NCBI GenBank assembly: GCA_014896235.1
Contig: JADBKU010000018.1
Span: forward strand, 77,986-115,459
DNA length: 37,474 nt
Direction of reading: 5' to 3'
From: a bacterium
GTDB taxonomy: Bacteria > Desulfobacterota > Binatia > Binatales > Binataceae
The first letter of the stretch is position 1; each line of letters starts with the position of its first letter. This document shows positions 1 to 7,448 of this stretch, in pieces. A program made the position numbers and the translations under genes. The notes beneath the pieces were generated by a model. The model did not search any database. It was not told the DNA's origin and was given only the letters and a program-made list of their open reading frames with translations.

Positions 1-1017
1 CAATTCGAGGAAAATCGCGCTCGCCGGATGCTCCGGTTTGGCGATCGTGAGCGGCGCGCCATGGTCGCCCGCCGCACGCAACTCCTCGAAAATCGGCGCC
101 CGGGCGATAACTTCGCTGCCCTCCGCCGCCGCCAGCTTGTCGCCTCCGCCCGAACCGAAAATTTCGTCCAGTTCGCCGCAATCGGGACAGACGTAGCCGC
201 TCATGTTCTCGACCACGCCGATCAGCGGACAATGCACCTGGCGGAACATCCGCGCGGCCCGCAGCGCGTCCGCGACCGCGACGTCCTGCGGCGTCGTCAC
301 GATCACCGCGCCGTCGAGGGCCACTTCCTGCGCCAGCGTCAGTTGCGCGTCGCCCGTTCCCGGCGGCAGATCCACGATCAGGAAATCCAGCGTGCCCCAG
401 AGCGTATCCTGCAAAAACTGCCGCACCGCGCCCATCACCATCGGCCCGCGCCAGATCACCGGCGAATTGTCGTCGATAAAAAAGCCGATCGAAACCAGCT
501 TCACGCCGTGCCGCTCGACCGGATAGAAATGCTTGCCGCCTGCCGACCGCGGCCGTTCCTCGCCCGTGCCGAACATCATCGGCGCCGACGGTCCATAAAT
601 ATCCGCGTCGAGCAGGCCGGTCTTGTAGTTCAGCCGCGCCAGCGCCACCGCCAGGTTCGCCGCGACTGTTGATTTGCCGACGCCGCCCTTGCCGCTCGCC
701 ACCGCGACGATATGCCGGATTCCGTCCAGCCGCTTGCGGCCGGTTTTTTCGCCCAACTCCGGTTCCAGCCGCCGCACTCTGAATTCGACCTTGCCCGCGC
801 CGAGGTCGTGGGCGAGCGCCTGATGGATCCGGGCGCCGAGGTCGCGCAATATCTCCTCGCGATCGCTCGGATTCCGCAGCGTGATCGTCCAGCCGCCGTC
901 CGCCGCCGGGGCGACTTCCTCGACGATTCCGAGCGCCACGATATCGGTCGCGTAACCGGGATAATTCACCTGGCGGAGCGCGGCCAGAACTTCTTCCTGC
1001 GTGAGCTTTTTCGCCAC
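1..1017 (-). CDS. mrp: Mrp/ApbC-family iron-sulfur cluster carrier ATPase (3' end outside window)
   Basis: P-loop scaffold/carrier ATPase that loads Fe-S clusters onto apoproteins in the cytoplasm. The frame opens at a GTG at 1017 (MAKKLTQEEV) and runs without a stop to base 1, giving 339 codons with only the extreme C-terminus missing. Seen in order: an N-terminal MIP18/DUF59-type domain (about residues 1-85, starting LTQEEVLAALRQV), the deviant Walker A GKGGVGKST near residue 110, the DADIYGPS switch region, the DLPPGTGDAQLT stretch, and a C-terminal CPDCG pair (CxxC) that in this family binds the bridging cluster at the dimer interface. No convincing Shine-Dalgarno precedes the GTG, but no in-frame ATG upstream would keep the family N-terminus. 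It lies downstream of the flavoprotein gene at 1471-2490 on the same strand, separated by a repeat-rich gap. The family call is secure; the exact start is less so. Confidence 0.93.
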   Translation of the reverse strand, partial: MAKKLTQEEVLAALRQVNYPGYATDIVALGIVEEVAPAADGGWTITLRNPSDREEILRDLGARIHQALAHDLGAGKVEFRVRRLEPELGEKTGRKRLDGIRHIVAVASGKGGVGKSTVAANLAVALARLNYKTGLLDADIYGPSAPMMFGTGEERPRSAGGKHFYPVERHGVKLVSIGFFIDDNSPVIWRGPMVMGAVRQFLQDTLWGTLDFLIVDLPPGTGDAQLTLAQEVALDGAVIVTTPQDVAVADALRAARMFRQVHCPLIGVVENMSGYVCPDCGELDEIFGSGGGDKLAAAEGSEVIARAPIFEELRAAGDHGAPLTIAKPEHPASAIFLEL

Positions 1018-1096
1018 TGAGGGAATTATTCCAGATGCGGCCTGCGGGCGAAAGCCGACCGCCCGGTCAGCCGCCGTCGCATGTCCGCCGCGATAG

Positions 1097-1119
1097 ATGG
1101 CCGGGTCAAGCCCGGCCAT
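1097..1119. repeat. Dispersed palindrome, copy 1 (stem-TCAAG-stem)
   Basis: Perfect 9-bp inverted repeat: ATGGCCGGG at 1097-1105, loop TCAAG, then CCCGGCCAT at 1111-1119, followed by GAC. The same architecture (GC-rich 9-bp arm, TCAAG loop) recurs at 1407-1429 (reverse orientation), 9034-9056 and, degraded, at 34795-34815. All copies are intergenic. It resembles the short palindromic elements scattered through many proteobacterial genomes that produce spurious 'RVKPGHD' reading frames. Confidence 0.85.
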
Positions 1120-1184
1120 GACTGCCAGGGGCGCCGGTTGCTCCGACCGCGCCGCGCTCCAACCCCCACACCCGCCCTTGAACG

Positions 1185-1429
1185 TTCTATTTCAGTCACC
1201 CCAGAACGCTATTCTCGCTCACCCTCCCGCCCTCTCTATTTCACTCACCCTCAGGCAACCCATTATTTCTTGCGCTCTCGGACAACCATTTATTTCCGTC
1301 ACCCTTACGCCCTGTCTATTTCTTTCATCCCCGCGTCCACTTTATTTCGCTCACCCTCGGAGAACCCTTTATTTTCATCACCCTCGGGCAACTCTTTATT
1401 TCTGTCACCCTCGGGCTTGACCCGAGGGT
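1185..1429. repeat. Imperfect ~27-bp tandem array, about nine units
   Basis: Nine successive units share a core like TTATTTC-nn-TCACCCTCGGGCAAC on the plus strand. The TATTTC-type cores start near 1187, 1209, 1236, 1263, 1290, 1316, 1342, 1369 and 1396, so spacing is 26-27 bp apart from the first interval (22 bp). The 3' units are closest to each other and the 5' units are more degenerate. The last unit runs directly into the palindrome at 1407-1429, whose left arm is the same CACCCTCGGG found in the units. No unique spacers separate the units, so this is not a CRISPR array. Reading frames across it are out of phase with neighbouring genes and look non-coding. Confidence 0.85.
1407..1429. repeat. 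Dispersed palindrome, copy 2 (reverse orientation)
   Basis: ACCCTCGGG at 1407-1415, loop CTTGA (reverse complement of TCAAG), CCCGAGGGT at 1421-1429: a perfect 9-bp stem. It forms the end of the 27-bp tandem array, which appears to reuse its left arm. It sits about 40 bp beyond the 3' end of the flavoprotein gene that stops at 1471, so it could also act as a transcript-end hairpin, though no T-run follows. Confidence 0.8.
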
Positions 1430-1470
1430 CCGTCCGTCGCCTGCGATTCTTTCTCGATCTGCTCGGCGCC

Positions 1471-2490
1471 CTATCGCACCAGCGACGCCAGCCGCTTCGC
1501 GATCACTTCTTCCGCCTCCGCGACAATCCGCCGCACGATTTCGCCCGCCGGCAAAATCTCCCGCACGAGGCTCACCGACTCGCCCGCGTAATACGCCAGC
1601 CCCTCGACGTCGCCTTCGATATATTCCGCCGGCGGAATGACCGAGTAGCGCGTCAGCGGCGCCGCGCTGCCGTCGCGCCGCCGGATCCGCCCCGCCGGCG
1701 CGCCTTCGCCCGGCCGCGAGCCGCTGGCCGGACGCCCCGCCCGCTCCCACTCTTCGACGACAGGAGTTCTCAGCACGCGATGGGCCGCGTCGGGCCAGCC
1801 GATATCGTAGAGCGTCGTATGAATCGTCTCGCTCGCGTGTCCGCGCACCAGCCGTTCCTTGTAAAGCGGATGCGCCGCCGACTCGACCGAGGCGGCGAAG
1901 CGCGTGCCGATCGCGGCGCCGTCCGCGCCTAGCGCAAGCACGGCGGCCAACCCGCGCCCGTCCGCGATTCCGCCCGCCGCCGCCATCGGCAGGTCGCCGA
2001 TCGCGTCGCGCACTTCAGGAATCAGCGCCAACGTGGTCACAATTCCGCGCACGTGGCCGCCCGCGTCAAGGCCCTGCGCGATTATCGCGTCCACTCCAGC
2101 CTTGGCGGCGGCGCGCGCCTCCTCGGCGCTGCCGCACTGCCACAGCACCCTGGTTCCGGCGTCCTTGAGCCGCCGGATCGCGTCGCGGAAGTCGTCAGGC
2201 TCGCCCCAGAAAAAGGTTGCGGCGGCGGGCCGCTCCTCGATTACCGCTTCGATCAAGCCAGGTTCGAGAAACGGTATCAGCAAATTCACGCCGAACGGGC
2301 GCGAGGTGAGATCGCCCGCCGTGCGGATTTCGGCGCGCGCCGCGCCCGGATCCATCGCGGCCAACCCGATCGTGCCCATCCCGCCGGCGTCCGAGACGGC
2401 GGCGGCCAGCCGCGCCATCGCGACTACCCCCATGCCAGCGGAGATGACCGGATGCTCGATCCCAAGCACATCACTCAGAGCGGTACGCAT
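1471..2490 (-). CDS. Nitronate monooxygenase-family FMN flavoprotein
   Basis: 339-residue TIM-barrel flavoprotein of the nitronate monooxygenase/2-nitropropane dioxygenase (class I NMO) family, expected to bind FMN and oxidise nitronates or a related acidic substrate in the cytoplasm. The N-terminus carries the family pattern GIEHPVISAGMGVVA, followed by GGMGTIGL near residue 37. AGGH at about 143-146 keeps the conserved histidine regarded as the catalytic base. GGIADGRGLAAVLALGADG and GTRFAASVESAAHP are the phosphate-binding and C-terminal barrel signatures. The ATG at 2490 has GGAG about 13 bases upstream. A paralogue at 25879-26850 differs at the histidine position. Homologues include enoyl-reductase-like proteins, so the substrate is not known. 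Confidence 0.88.
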   Translation of the reverse strand: MRTALSDVLGIEHPVISAGMGVVAMARLAAAVSDAGGMGTIGLAAMDPGAARAEIRTAGDLTSRPFGVNLLIPFLEPGLIEAVIEERPAAATFFWGEPDDFRDAIRRLKDAGTRVLWQCGSAEEARAAAKAGVDAIIAQGLDAGGHVRGIVTTLALIPEVRDAIGDLPMAAAGGIADGRGLAAVLALGADGAAIGTRFAASVESAAHPLYKERLVRGHASETIHTTLYDIGWPDAAHRVLRTPVVEEWERAGRPASGSRPGEGAPAGRIRRRDGSAAPLTRYSVIPPAEYIEGDVEGLAYYAGESVSLVREILPAGEIVRRIVAEAEEVIAKRLASLVR

Positions 2491-2582
2491 CGTTCACAAA
2501 TGCTCCTTTTGCCGCGCCGGAAAGTCCCCTAATAGGCATGCAGTTGAATAACATTGGAGACCACTTCCGCATTAAACGAATC

Positions 2583-3407
2583 CTATTTAGTCGAAGATGG
2601 TTTGGACTCTGGCCGCGGCGTCCAGGCTGCTATTGGATTCGGCGAAGAACGGACGAAATTCTCACGCTCTAAGTCTTCCTCTTTCTTTCGCTCGCTCGGT
2701 TGCTCGCATGGCGTTATAAAATGCAATCGTCTCGGTAAAAACGGTTTGATTTGTGGATATGCATATGTGCACCGAAACACATCGAGAAGGACGAATGCGT
2801 CAATCGGATCGCCTTCGTATTTGCCGAAAAAACGTTCGCATGAATAGTTCCCAAGTTCGTCACAATACTCGAAAAATCCACTGATGAGAATTGGTTTGTC
2901 GCCTGTCCTTGCGGCTTTAATCTCCTGGTTAGGAATCCAATCGTCGTAAATCTCTCTGTGATCGGAATCCGGAGGAATCACGATTCCTCTTCCCTGCGTT
3001 ACGGGAATTCCCGCGTCGTCCGCGAGACGTGCCATATGGTTTTCGAGCGTAGGCCCGTTACGATTGAAGAGCTGAACGTTAAAATCTAATGCTGGTCCTT
3101 GTCCTGAATTATGAAAATATAAAACGATTCCTCCCTTTCCTTTCGGATCGTGGGAGCTTATGAGATTTCCAAAATTTCCTTCCTTATTACCAGCGCTTAT
3201 TAACGGCGATCGCGCAATATTCAACTGTTTTTGTAAAATTAAACTCTGTTGATAAGAGACTTGTGTTAACATCCACGTCAAAGATACCATCACTACAGTA
3301 GCTAAAGCTGATACGACGTCTTTATATTCCTGGATTTGGCGCCGAAATCGATAGCCAACCGCGACGACAAGCAAACCAATTCCGATAAAATTCCAACTAA
3401 TCGTCAT
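2583..3407 (-). CDS. Hypothetical membrane-anchored protein in AT-rich island
   Basis: 274-residue protein I do not recognise. The N-terminus (about 5-20, FIGIGLLVVAVG) and residues about 33-50 (VSALATVVMVSLTWMLTQV) are hydrophobic, predicting one or two membrane helices. They are followed by a basic/amphipathic linker and a soluble domain of about 200 residues ending in a charged, Lys/Glu-rich tail. Phrases such as LYFHNSGQGPALDFNVQLFNRNG suggest an Ig-like beta-sandwich, which is inference only. Its base composition is clearly lower in GC than all neighbours and it uses AT-ending codons freely, so recent horizontal acquisition is likely. A plausible promoter lies at 3482-3511, about 75 bp upstream of the ATG. 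It stands alone, with flanking genes of unrelated function. Confidence 0.75.
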   Translation of the reverse strand: MTISWNFIGIGLLVVAVGYRFRRQIQEYKDVVSALATVVMVSLTWMLTQVSYQQSLILQKQLNIARSPLISAGNKEGNFGNLISSHDPKGKGGIVLYFHNSGQGPALDFNVQLFNRNGPTLENHMARLADDAGIPVTQGRGIVIPPDSDHREIYDDWIPNQEIKAARTGDKPILISGFFEYCDELGNYSCERFFGKYEGDPIDAFVLLDVFRCTYAYPQIKPFLPRRLHFITPCEQPSERKKEEDLERENFVRSSPNPIAAWTPRPESKPSSTK

Positions 3408-3727
3408 TATTCATTAAGCCTTAATTAAATCCAAATGACGCGCCGACTTTACGAAACAATTCAATGCGAAAATCAAGACGGATTATAATTCTATCCTCAA
3501 TATCAGCGCAAATTTCCTTATCGTTTCGAGCAAGTATATACAGAAGGATGTAATTTTAAGATATTTCATCTCCAATCTAATCAGGTCAATTCAACCAATT
3601 TCTCGCGCTATTCACACAAACCGAAGTAGGCGCGTAAAAAGTTCTTCTGGCATTATTCTACTCGAAACAGCAATCGTGGTCGGTCCCAATTCTTTCGCAT
3701 CGTTAACTAATATCCACAGGCACAGCA
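3408..3727. other. AT-rich intergenic region, no gene seen
   Basis: About 320 bp of AT-rich DNA upstream of the minus-strand unknown gene. Both strands carry frequent stops in all frames and I see no RNA gene. It holds the candidate promoter at 3482-3511. The low GC continues from the gene to about 3720, then switches abruptly to GC-rich DNA at the palindromic element, marking the right edge of the probable island. No direct repeats bounding the island were found by eye. Confidence 0.6.
3482..3511 (-). promoter_or_regulatory. Candidate sigma-70 promoter for the gene at 2583-3407
   Basis: On the minus strand a perfect TATAAT (3487 to 3482) is preceded, after an 18-bp spacer, by TTGCGC (3511 to 3506), which matches only the TTG half of the -35 consensus. 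The distance to the ATG at 3407 is about 75 bp. In AT-rich DNA such matches arise easily, so confidence is modest. Confidence 0.35.
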
Positions 3728-3816
3728 GTCATTCTGAGCGGAGGTTGCGGGAGCGAAGAATCTCGCGCCGCTGGCGCGTTGACGCTCGGGATTCTTCGGC
3801 TGCGCCTCGGAATGAC
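3728..3816. repeat. Long palindromic element with GTCATTCTGAG ends
   Basis: An 89-bp imperfect inverted repeat. It begins GTCATTCTGAG at 3728 and ends CTCGGAATGAC at 3816. Inside are the complementary blocks GAAGAATCTCG and CGGGATTCTTC around a GCGCCGCTGGCGC core. Elements with these ends are common intergenic repeats in acidobacterial and deltaproteobacterial-type genomes (from memory). It sits exactly at the right border of the AT-rich island. It has no coding potential of its own. Confidence 0.8.
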
Positions 3817-3897
3817 AAAAGGGATGTGCGGACGGATATGGAAGCCGCAGGCGCCGCACGAAAAGCCGCGGGCGCTAGGCCGCGCTGCGCATGAGAA

Positions 3898-3935
3898 GGC
3901 CGCTCCGAGCGCCGCAAAGCGAGTCCGGAGCGGCC
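3898..3935 (-). terminator. Probable terminator hairpin after the crotonase gene
   Basis: Perfect 10-bp inverted repeat, GGCCGCTCCG at 3898-3907 and CGGAGCGGCC at 3926-3935, with an 18-base loop. It lies 25 bp beyond the stop of the minus-strand gene at 3961-4788. In the minus direction it is followed by TTCTC, a weak T-tract, so it is a plausible but not ideal intrinsic terminator. Confidence 0.5.
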
Positions 3936-3960
3936 AAAAGACAATTTGCAACCCGACTCG

Positions 3961-4788
3961 CTAGCGGCCCTTGAACTTCGGCTCGCGCTTCTCCAGAAAC
4001 GCCTTGACCGCCTCCTTGTGATCCTCGGTCAGTCCGGTCAGCGATTGCCCATAGGATTCCCGGTCGAGGATCGTCCGCAGGTCCGACTTCAACGCCAGAT
4101 TAAGGTGCGCCTTCATGTATGAATAGGCGACCGTCGGCCCCGCCGCGATTCGCCGTGCGAACGCCTCGACTTCCTCGCCCAGCGACGCCGCCGGCACGAC
4201 CCGGTTCACCATCCCGAGCCTGAGCGCCTCGTCGGCGCCGATCACTTCCGCCGTAAAATACAGCTCGCGCGCCTTGGCCGGACCGACCAGTTGGGTCAGG
4301 AAATAGGTCCCGCCGAAATCGCCCGAAAAGCCCACCCGCGCGAACGCCGTGCCGAAGCGCGCCGTGTCCGCCGCGATCCGGATATCGCAGGCGAGCGCGA
4401 TACTCAGTCCCGCGCCGGCCGCCGGACCGTTGATCGCGCCGATCGTGACTTTCGGCATCTCGTGCAACAGCGCGCTCACTTCTTCCGAGCGGCGCAACTG
4501 CGCGATCCGCGTATTGATTCCGGCCTCGCCGCCGGCGCCGCTATCGTGGCCCGCCGCTTCGTTCCGCTCGCGCATCCTGCCGATGTCGCCGCCCGCGCAG
4601 AAGCCGCGCCCGGCGCCGGTCAGCACGACCGCCCCGACCTCCTTGTCGTACGCGGCGCGGCCCAGCTCCTCCAGCAGCCCGGCGATCATCTGATCGCTCA
4701 GGGCATTAAGCTTGTCGGGCCGGTTCATGGTCAGAAAGAGCACGCCGTGGCGGCGCTCGGCGATAAGGTCGCGATGCTCAGCAGCCAT
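3961..4788 (-). CDS. Enoyl-CoA hydratase/isomerase-family protein (isomerase-type active site)
   Basis: 275-residue crotonase-fold protein. The oxyanion-hole stretches are present: GRGFCAGGDIG near residues 60-70 and GPAAGAGL at 121-128. However, both glutamates needed by true enoyl-CoA hydratases are replaced, the first by Ser129 (GAGLSIALACD) and the second by Phe149 (FGTAFARVG). An aspartate is present at Asp157 in GFSGDFGGTY, the position used by PaaG-like and delta3,delta2-enoyl-CoA isomerases. I therefore infer a double-bond isomerase or related CoA enzyme rather than a hydratase. The ATG at 4788 is preceded by a strong GGAGGAA. It is 36 bp downstream of the dehydrogenase gene at 4825-5691 and probably co-transcribed with it. 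The substrate is unknown. Confidence 0.88.
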   Translation of the reverse strand: MAAEHRDLIAERRHGVLFLTMNRPDKLNALSDQMIAGLLEELGRAAYDKEVGAVVLTGAGRGFCAGGDIGRMRERNEAAGHDSGAGGEAGINTRIAQLRRSEEVSALLHEMPKVTIGAINGPAAGAGLSIALACDIRIAADTARFGTAFARVGFSGDFGGTYFLTQLVGPAKARELYFTAEVIGADEALRLGMVNRVVPAASLGEEVEAFARRIAAGPTVAYSYMKAHLNLALKSDLRTILDRESYGQSLTGLTEDHKEAVKAFLEKREPKFKGR

Positions 4789-4824
4789 CGTGGGATTCCT
4801 CCGGAAACGGTCGTTTCACCCGTA

Positions 4825-5691
4825 CTACTTCAGCACGGCCATCCTGTCGAGGGCGGCGGCGACCGCTTGCGTCCCGTCGAGGTCGTGGCCAAGGGCGCTG
4901 GCCGTGTTGAACATCGAGGCCATCAGCTTCAGCCCCGGCAGCGCGAGCCGGTTCTGACGTGCGGCTTCATCGACCAGCCGCAGATCCTTGCGGATCAGCT
5001 TGATGAAAAATCCGGGGCGATAATCCCGCGCGATAATCTTCGGGCCGAGGTTCGCGAGCTGCCATGAGCCGGCCGCGCCCGCGCCGATCGCCTCCAGCAC
5101 GCGCGCCGGGTCGAGTCCGCTCTCGCGCGCGAAGAGCAGCGCCTCGGCTGCGGCTTCGAGCGCAAGCGCGACGGCGATCTGGTTGGCGAGCTTGGTGGTC
5201 TGGCCGGCGCCCGGCGGCCCCATATGCGTGATCCGGCGGCCGAGCGGCTCGAGCAGCGGACGCGCCCGCTCGAACGCGGCGGCGTCGCCGCCGGCCATGA
5301 TCGTGAGCGTGCCGTCGATCGCGCCCTGCTCGCCGCCGGAAACAGGCGCGTCAAGGTAGCCGACGCCGGCCATCGCGAGCCGCGCGGCGATTTTCCGTTC
5401 TGCCTCGGGCGCGATCGTGCTCATGTCGATCACAAGCTGGCCACGCTCCAGCACCGGTTCGATCCGCGCGATCACGCTTTCGACGTCGGGCGTGTCAGGG
5501 ACCATCAGGAACACCGCCGCGGCGCCGCGGGCCGCCCCGGGCGCGTCGGCGACGACGGTCGCGCCGTCGGCGGCGAGCGCGCGCGCCTTGTCCGGCGTTC
5601 GATTGAAGACGCGCACGCGATGGCCCGCCCGAAGCAGCCGGCGCGCCATCGGAGCGCCCATGATTCCGGTTCCGATCCAGCCGATTTCCAT
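4825..5691 (-). CDS. NAD(P)-dependent 3-hydroxyisobutyrate dehydrogenase-family reductase
   Basis: 288-residue beta-hydroxyacid dehydrogenase, oxidising or reducing a small hydroxy-acid or semialdehyde with NAD(P) in the cytoplasm. The Rossmann motif GWIGTGIMGAPMARRL covers residues 4-19. FNRTP at about 29-33 has an Arg after the second strand, which tends to favour NADPH. The substrate-binding signature DAPVSGG is at 114-120 and the catalytic lysine Lys167 sits in GAGQTTKLANQ. The all-helical C-terminal domain is complete. The start ATG at 5691 has GAGGA about 8 bases upstream. It is the first gene of a likely two-gene unit with the crotonase-like gene, which hints at acyl-CoA or branched-chain acid metabolism. 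The family also includes tartronate semialdehyde and glyoxylate reductases, so the substrate cannot be assigned. Confidence 0.9.
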   Translation of the reverse strand: MEIGWIGTGIMGAPMARRLLRAGHRVRVFNRTPDKARALAADGATVVADAPGAARGAAAVFLMVPDTPDVESVIARIEPVLERGQLVIDMSTIAPEAERKIAARLAMAGVGYLDAPVSGGEQGAIDGTLTIMAGGDAAAFERARPLLEPLGRRITHMGPPGAGQTTKLANQIAVALALEAAAEALLFARESGLDPARVLEAIGAGAAGSWQLANLGPKIIARDYRPGFFIKLIRKDLRLVDEAARQNRLALPGLKLMASMFNTASALGHDLDGTQAVAAALDRMAVLK

Positions 5692-5855
5692 GGTTAATCC
5701 TCGCTATGCCACGCTATGGCGCCACAGCGATGCGGCGTCCGGCAAGATCGTCGCGCCGATACGCCGTGCGGCGCAAGCGCGTCGTCAGAATTTGCGACTC
5801 GCGAAGGCGAATTATCGCGTGGCGGCGACGGTACGTCGCGGGGCGCCAGATGGCG

Positions 5856-6335
5856 TCAAGCGGCCTTCGATGGGCGCCCGGTGGCGCGCCATGAAAAGCC
5901 GCCGGGCGGCGTCGCGCTGAGCAGGAACAGGGGTATCCAGATGGTAACGAGGATGCCCGCGAAGACCGAATGCCACATCCAAAAGAACATCCAGGCGAGA
6001 TAAAGGCCGAGCATCGCGAAATGGAGCGTCACGCGGCCGGCGTCCAGTCCGGACGGCACGGGAGCGAAGAATCGCGCGACCAGCTTTGCTTGTCCAAGAC
6101 AATGCCACGTATCATAAAAGCGGCATCGGCGGCATACATTGACGCTCGCCTCGGCCCATAGCGCCGCCAGCAAAATCAGCCCCAAAATCACGCCCGCGGC
6201 GCCATCTGACGCCGCCCGCCGCACCGACGCGATCGTGAACAGGACGAAGCCGCCCAGCCCAACCACGCGGAAAAACGCGGGCGTCTGGATGACATAAACG
6301 ATCGGTTCGAACGGGCCGGGATTCGGTCGCGCCAT
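5856..6335 (-). CDS. Hypothetical four-helix membrane protein with Cys cluster
   Basis: 159 residues from the ATG at 6335 (MARPNPGPFE). A TTG at 6371 would add 12 residues, and neither start has a clear ribosome site. Hydrophobic stretches at about 20-38, 48-63, 98-115 and 118-133 predict four membrane helices. Between helices 2 and 3 is a short loop with three cysteines, Cys68, Cys71 and Cys79 (CRRCRFYDTWHC), a CxxC pair plus one, which could bind metal or form a disulfide. It ends on a polar, basic tail. I do not recognise the family. It lies 49 bp downstream of the K+ channel gene on the same strand and may be co-transcribed with it. Confidence 0.7.
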   Translation of the reverse strand: MARPNPGPFEPIVYVIQTPAFFRVVGLGGFVLFTIASVRRAASDGAAGVILGLILLAALWAEASVNVCRRCRFYDTWHCLGQAKLVARFFAPVPSGLDAGRVTLHFAMLGLYLAWMFFWMWHSVFAGILVTIWIPLFLLSATPPGGFSWRATGRPSKAA

Positions 6336-6384
6336 CGCGGAATAATTTACGCGCCGAACGCCGTCGCGCAAGCGCTCGCCGCGA

Positions 6385-7329
6385 TCACGCTCCGACCGTA
6401 GCCGTCATTCCAGCCTCAGCGGGTAAGGTCGCATCGAACTGCGACATATCGAGGGCGAACTGGCCATCCGGCGTATGCGTCGTGATATCGGCCAGCCGGG
6501 CGCCCCAGATAATGTCCTCGGCGTTGTAGGAATGGCGGGCATAGACCGTCTGCGAGAAGGTTTCGTCGATTCCGATTAGCGAAATCGTGAGGTCGGCATC
6601 GGACGCGATCAGTTCTTCGCGAGTGGTTCCGTAAAACGGGCTGCCGGGAACGATCGGATGCACGGCGGTCCACGAATACGCAAAGATCGCGTTGCGGGTG
6701 CGCGAGAGTTCGAGGTCGCGGAAACGCCGCACCTCCTCGCCTTCTGCTGTGCGTTCCTGGCGGGCGAAGACCACGTGAATCTGCGCTTCGACGATCAAAT
6801 TGGCGCGTACATTGGCCATCCTGAACATCAGGCTCGGCACGCCGTCGCGCAGCGAGATAACCGCGTTGCGACTGAAACGGACGCGCGCAGTGGGCCGTGA
6901 GAATTTGGCGAAAATCAGTCCGGTGACCATCGCGAGCCCGATCAGTCCGGTCAACGCCTCGACGCTCATCAGCAGATGCGCCGCCAGCGTGATCGGCGCC
7001 ATCCGGCCGTAGCCAATCGTCGCCATCGTTTCGACGCTGAAGAAATAGGCGTCGGAAAAGCTGCCGGGGCGCGCGTTTTCGATACCGGCGTCGAGCCAGT
7101 AGCCGAACCCAAAGATTGCATTGAGGAGGGCGAACGCGGTCGCGATCTGCAGCAACAAGGCCGGCCATGACGAATCCAGCAGGTGATGGTAGAAGTCGGC
7201 GAAATAGCCATCGCCCCGGCTCGGCAACGAGCGCCGTCTTTGCCGGACGAGCAGCCGATTGCCGCGCGCTCCGAAAATTGACATGCGCAAAAGCTTAGCC
7301 GACGCGCTGGCGCCCGCCCACTGTCGCAT
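6385..7329 (-). CDS. Inward-rectifier-type potassium channel (KirBac family)
   Basis: Prokaryotic Kir channel, an inner-membrane tetramer that conducts K+ and is gated by its cytoplasmic domain. 314 residues from the ATG at 7329; an alternative ATG at 7284 (MSIFGARGN) would give 299. Seen: an amphipathic slide helix (FADFYHHLLDSSWP, about 43-56), first transmembrane helix at about 57-78, pore helix and selectivity filter TIGYG at 104-108, second transmembrane helix at about 114-140, then a cytoplasmic immunoglobulin-like domain with the family stretches ANVRANLIVEA, LELSRTRNAIF and WTAVHPIVPGSPFYG. Length and order match KirBac1.1. No operon partner of known function is present apart from the small membrane protein downstream. 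Confidence 0.92.
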   Translation of the reverse strand: MRQWAGASASAKLLRMSIFGARGNRLLVRQRRRSLPSRGDGYFADFYHHLLDSSWPALLLQIATAFALLNAIFGFGYWLDAGIENARPGSFSDAYFFSVETMATIGYGRMAPITLAAHLLMSVEALTGLIGLAMVTGLIFAKFSRPTARVRFSRNAVISLRDGVPSLMFRMANVRANLIVEAQIHVVFARQERTAEGEEVRRFRDLELSRTRNAIFAYSWTAVHPIVPGSPFYGTTREELIASDADLTISLIGIDETFSQTVYARHSYNAEDIIWGARLADITTHTPDGQFALDMSQFDATLPAEAGMTATVGA

Positions 7330-7404
7330 CGGCGCGCCGGATCGTTCGGCGTCGTCGTTTCGAATGCGATAGGGCAGTATGGAAAGCGCGCAACGATCTT
7401 GACG

Positions 7405-7433
7405 GAGCGGCCGACCCTTTGGATCGGCCGCTC
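7405..7433 (-). terminator. Hairpin downstream of gene 7449-8627
   Basis: Perfect 10-bp inverted repeat GAGCGGCCGA (7405-7414) and TCGGCCGCTC (7424-7433) with a 9-base loop, 16 bp past the stop of the minus-strand gene. No T-run follows on the minus strand, so it may stabilise the 3' end or act with Rho rather than terminate alone. Confidence 0.45.
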
Positions 7434-7448
7434 TTCAGGCTTTGCGGC

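Noticed and set aside
1185..1429. CRISPR array
   Set aside because: Units are contiguous and degenerate, with no unique spacers and no cas genes nearby.
1081..1932. Long plus-strand ORF beginning with 'RVKPGHD' residues
   Set aside because: It is made from the palindrome and tandem repeats and then runs antisense to the flavoprotein gene; no ribosome site and no family.
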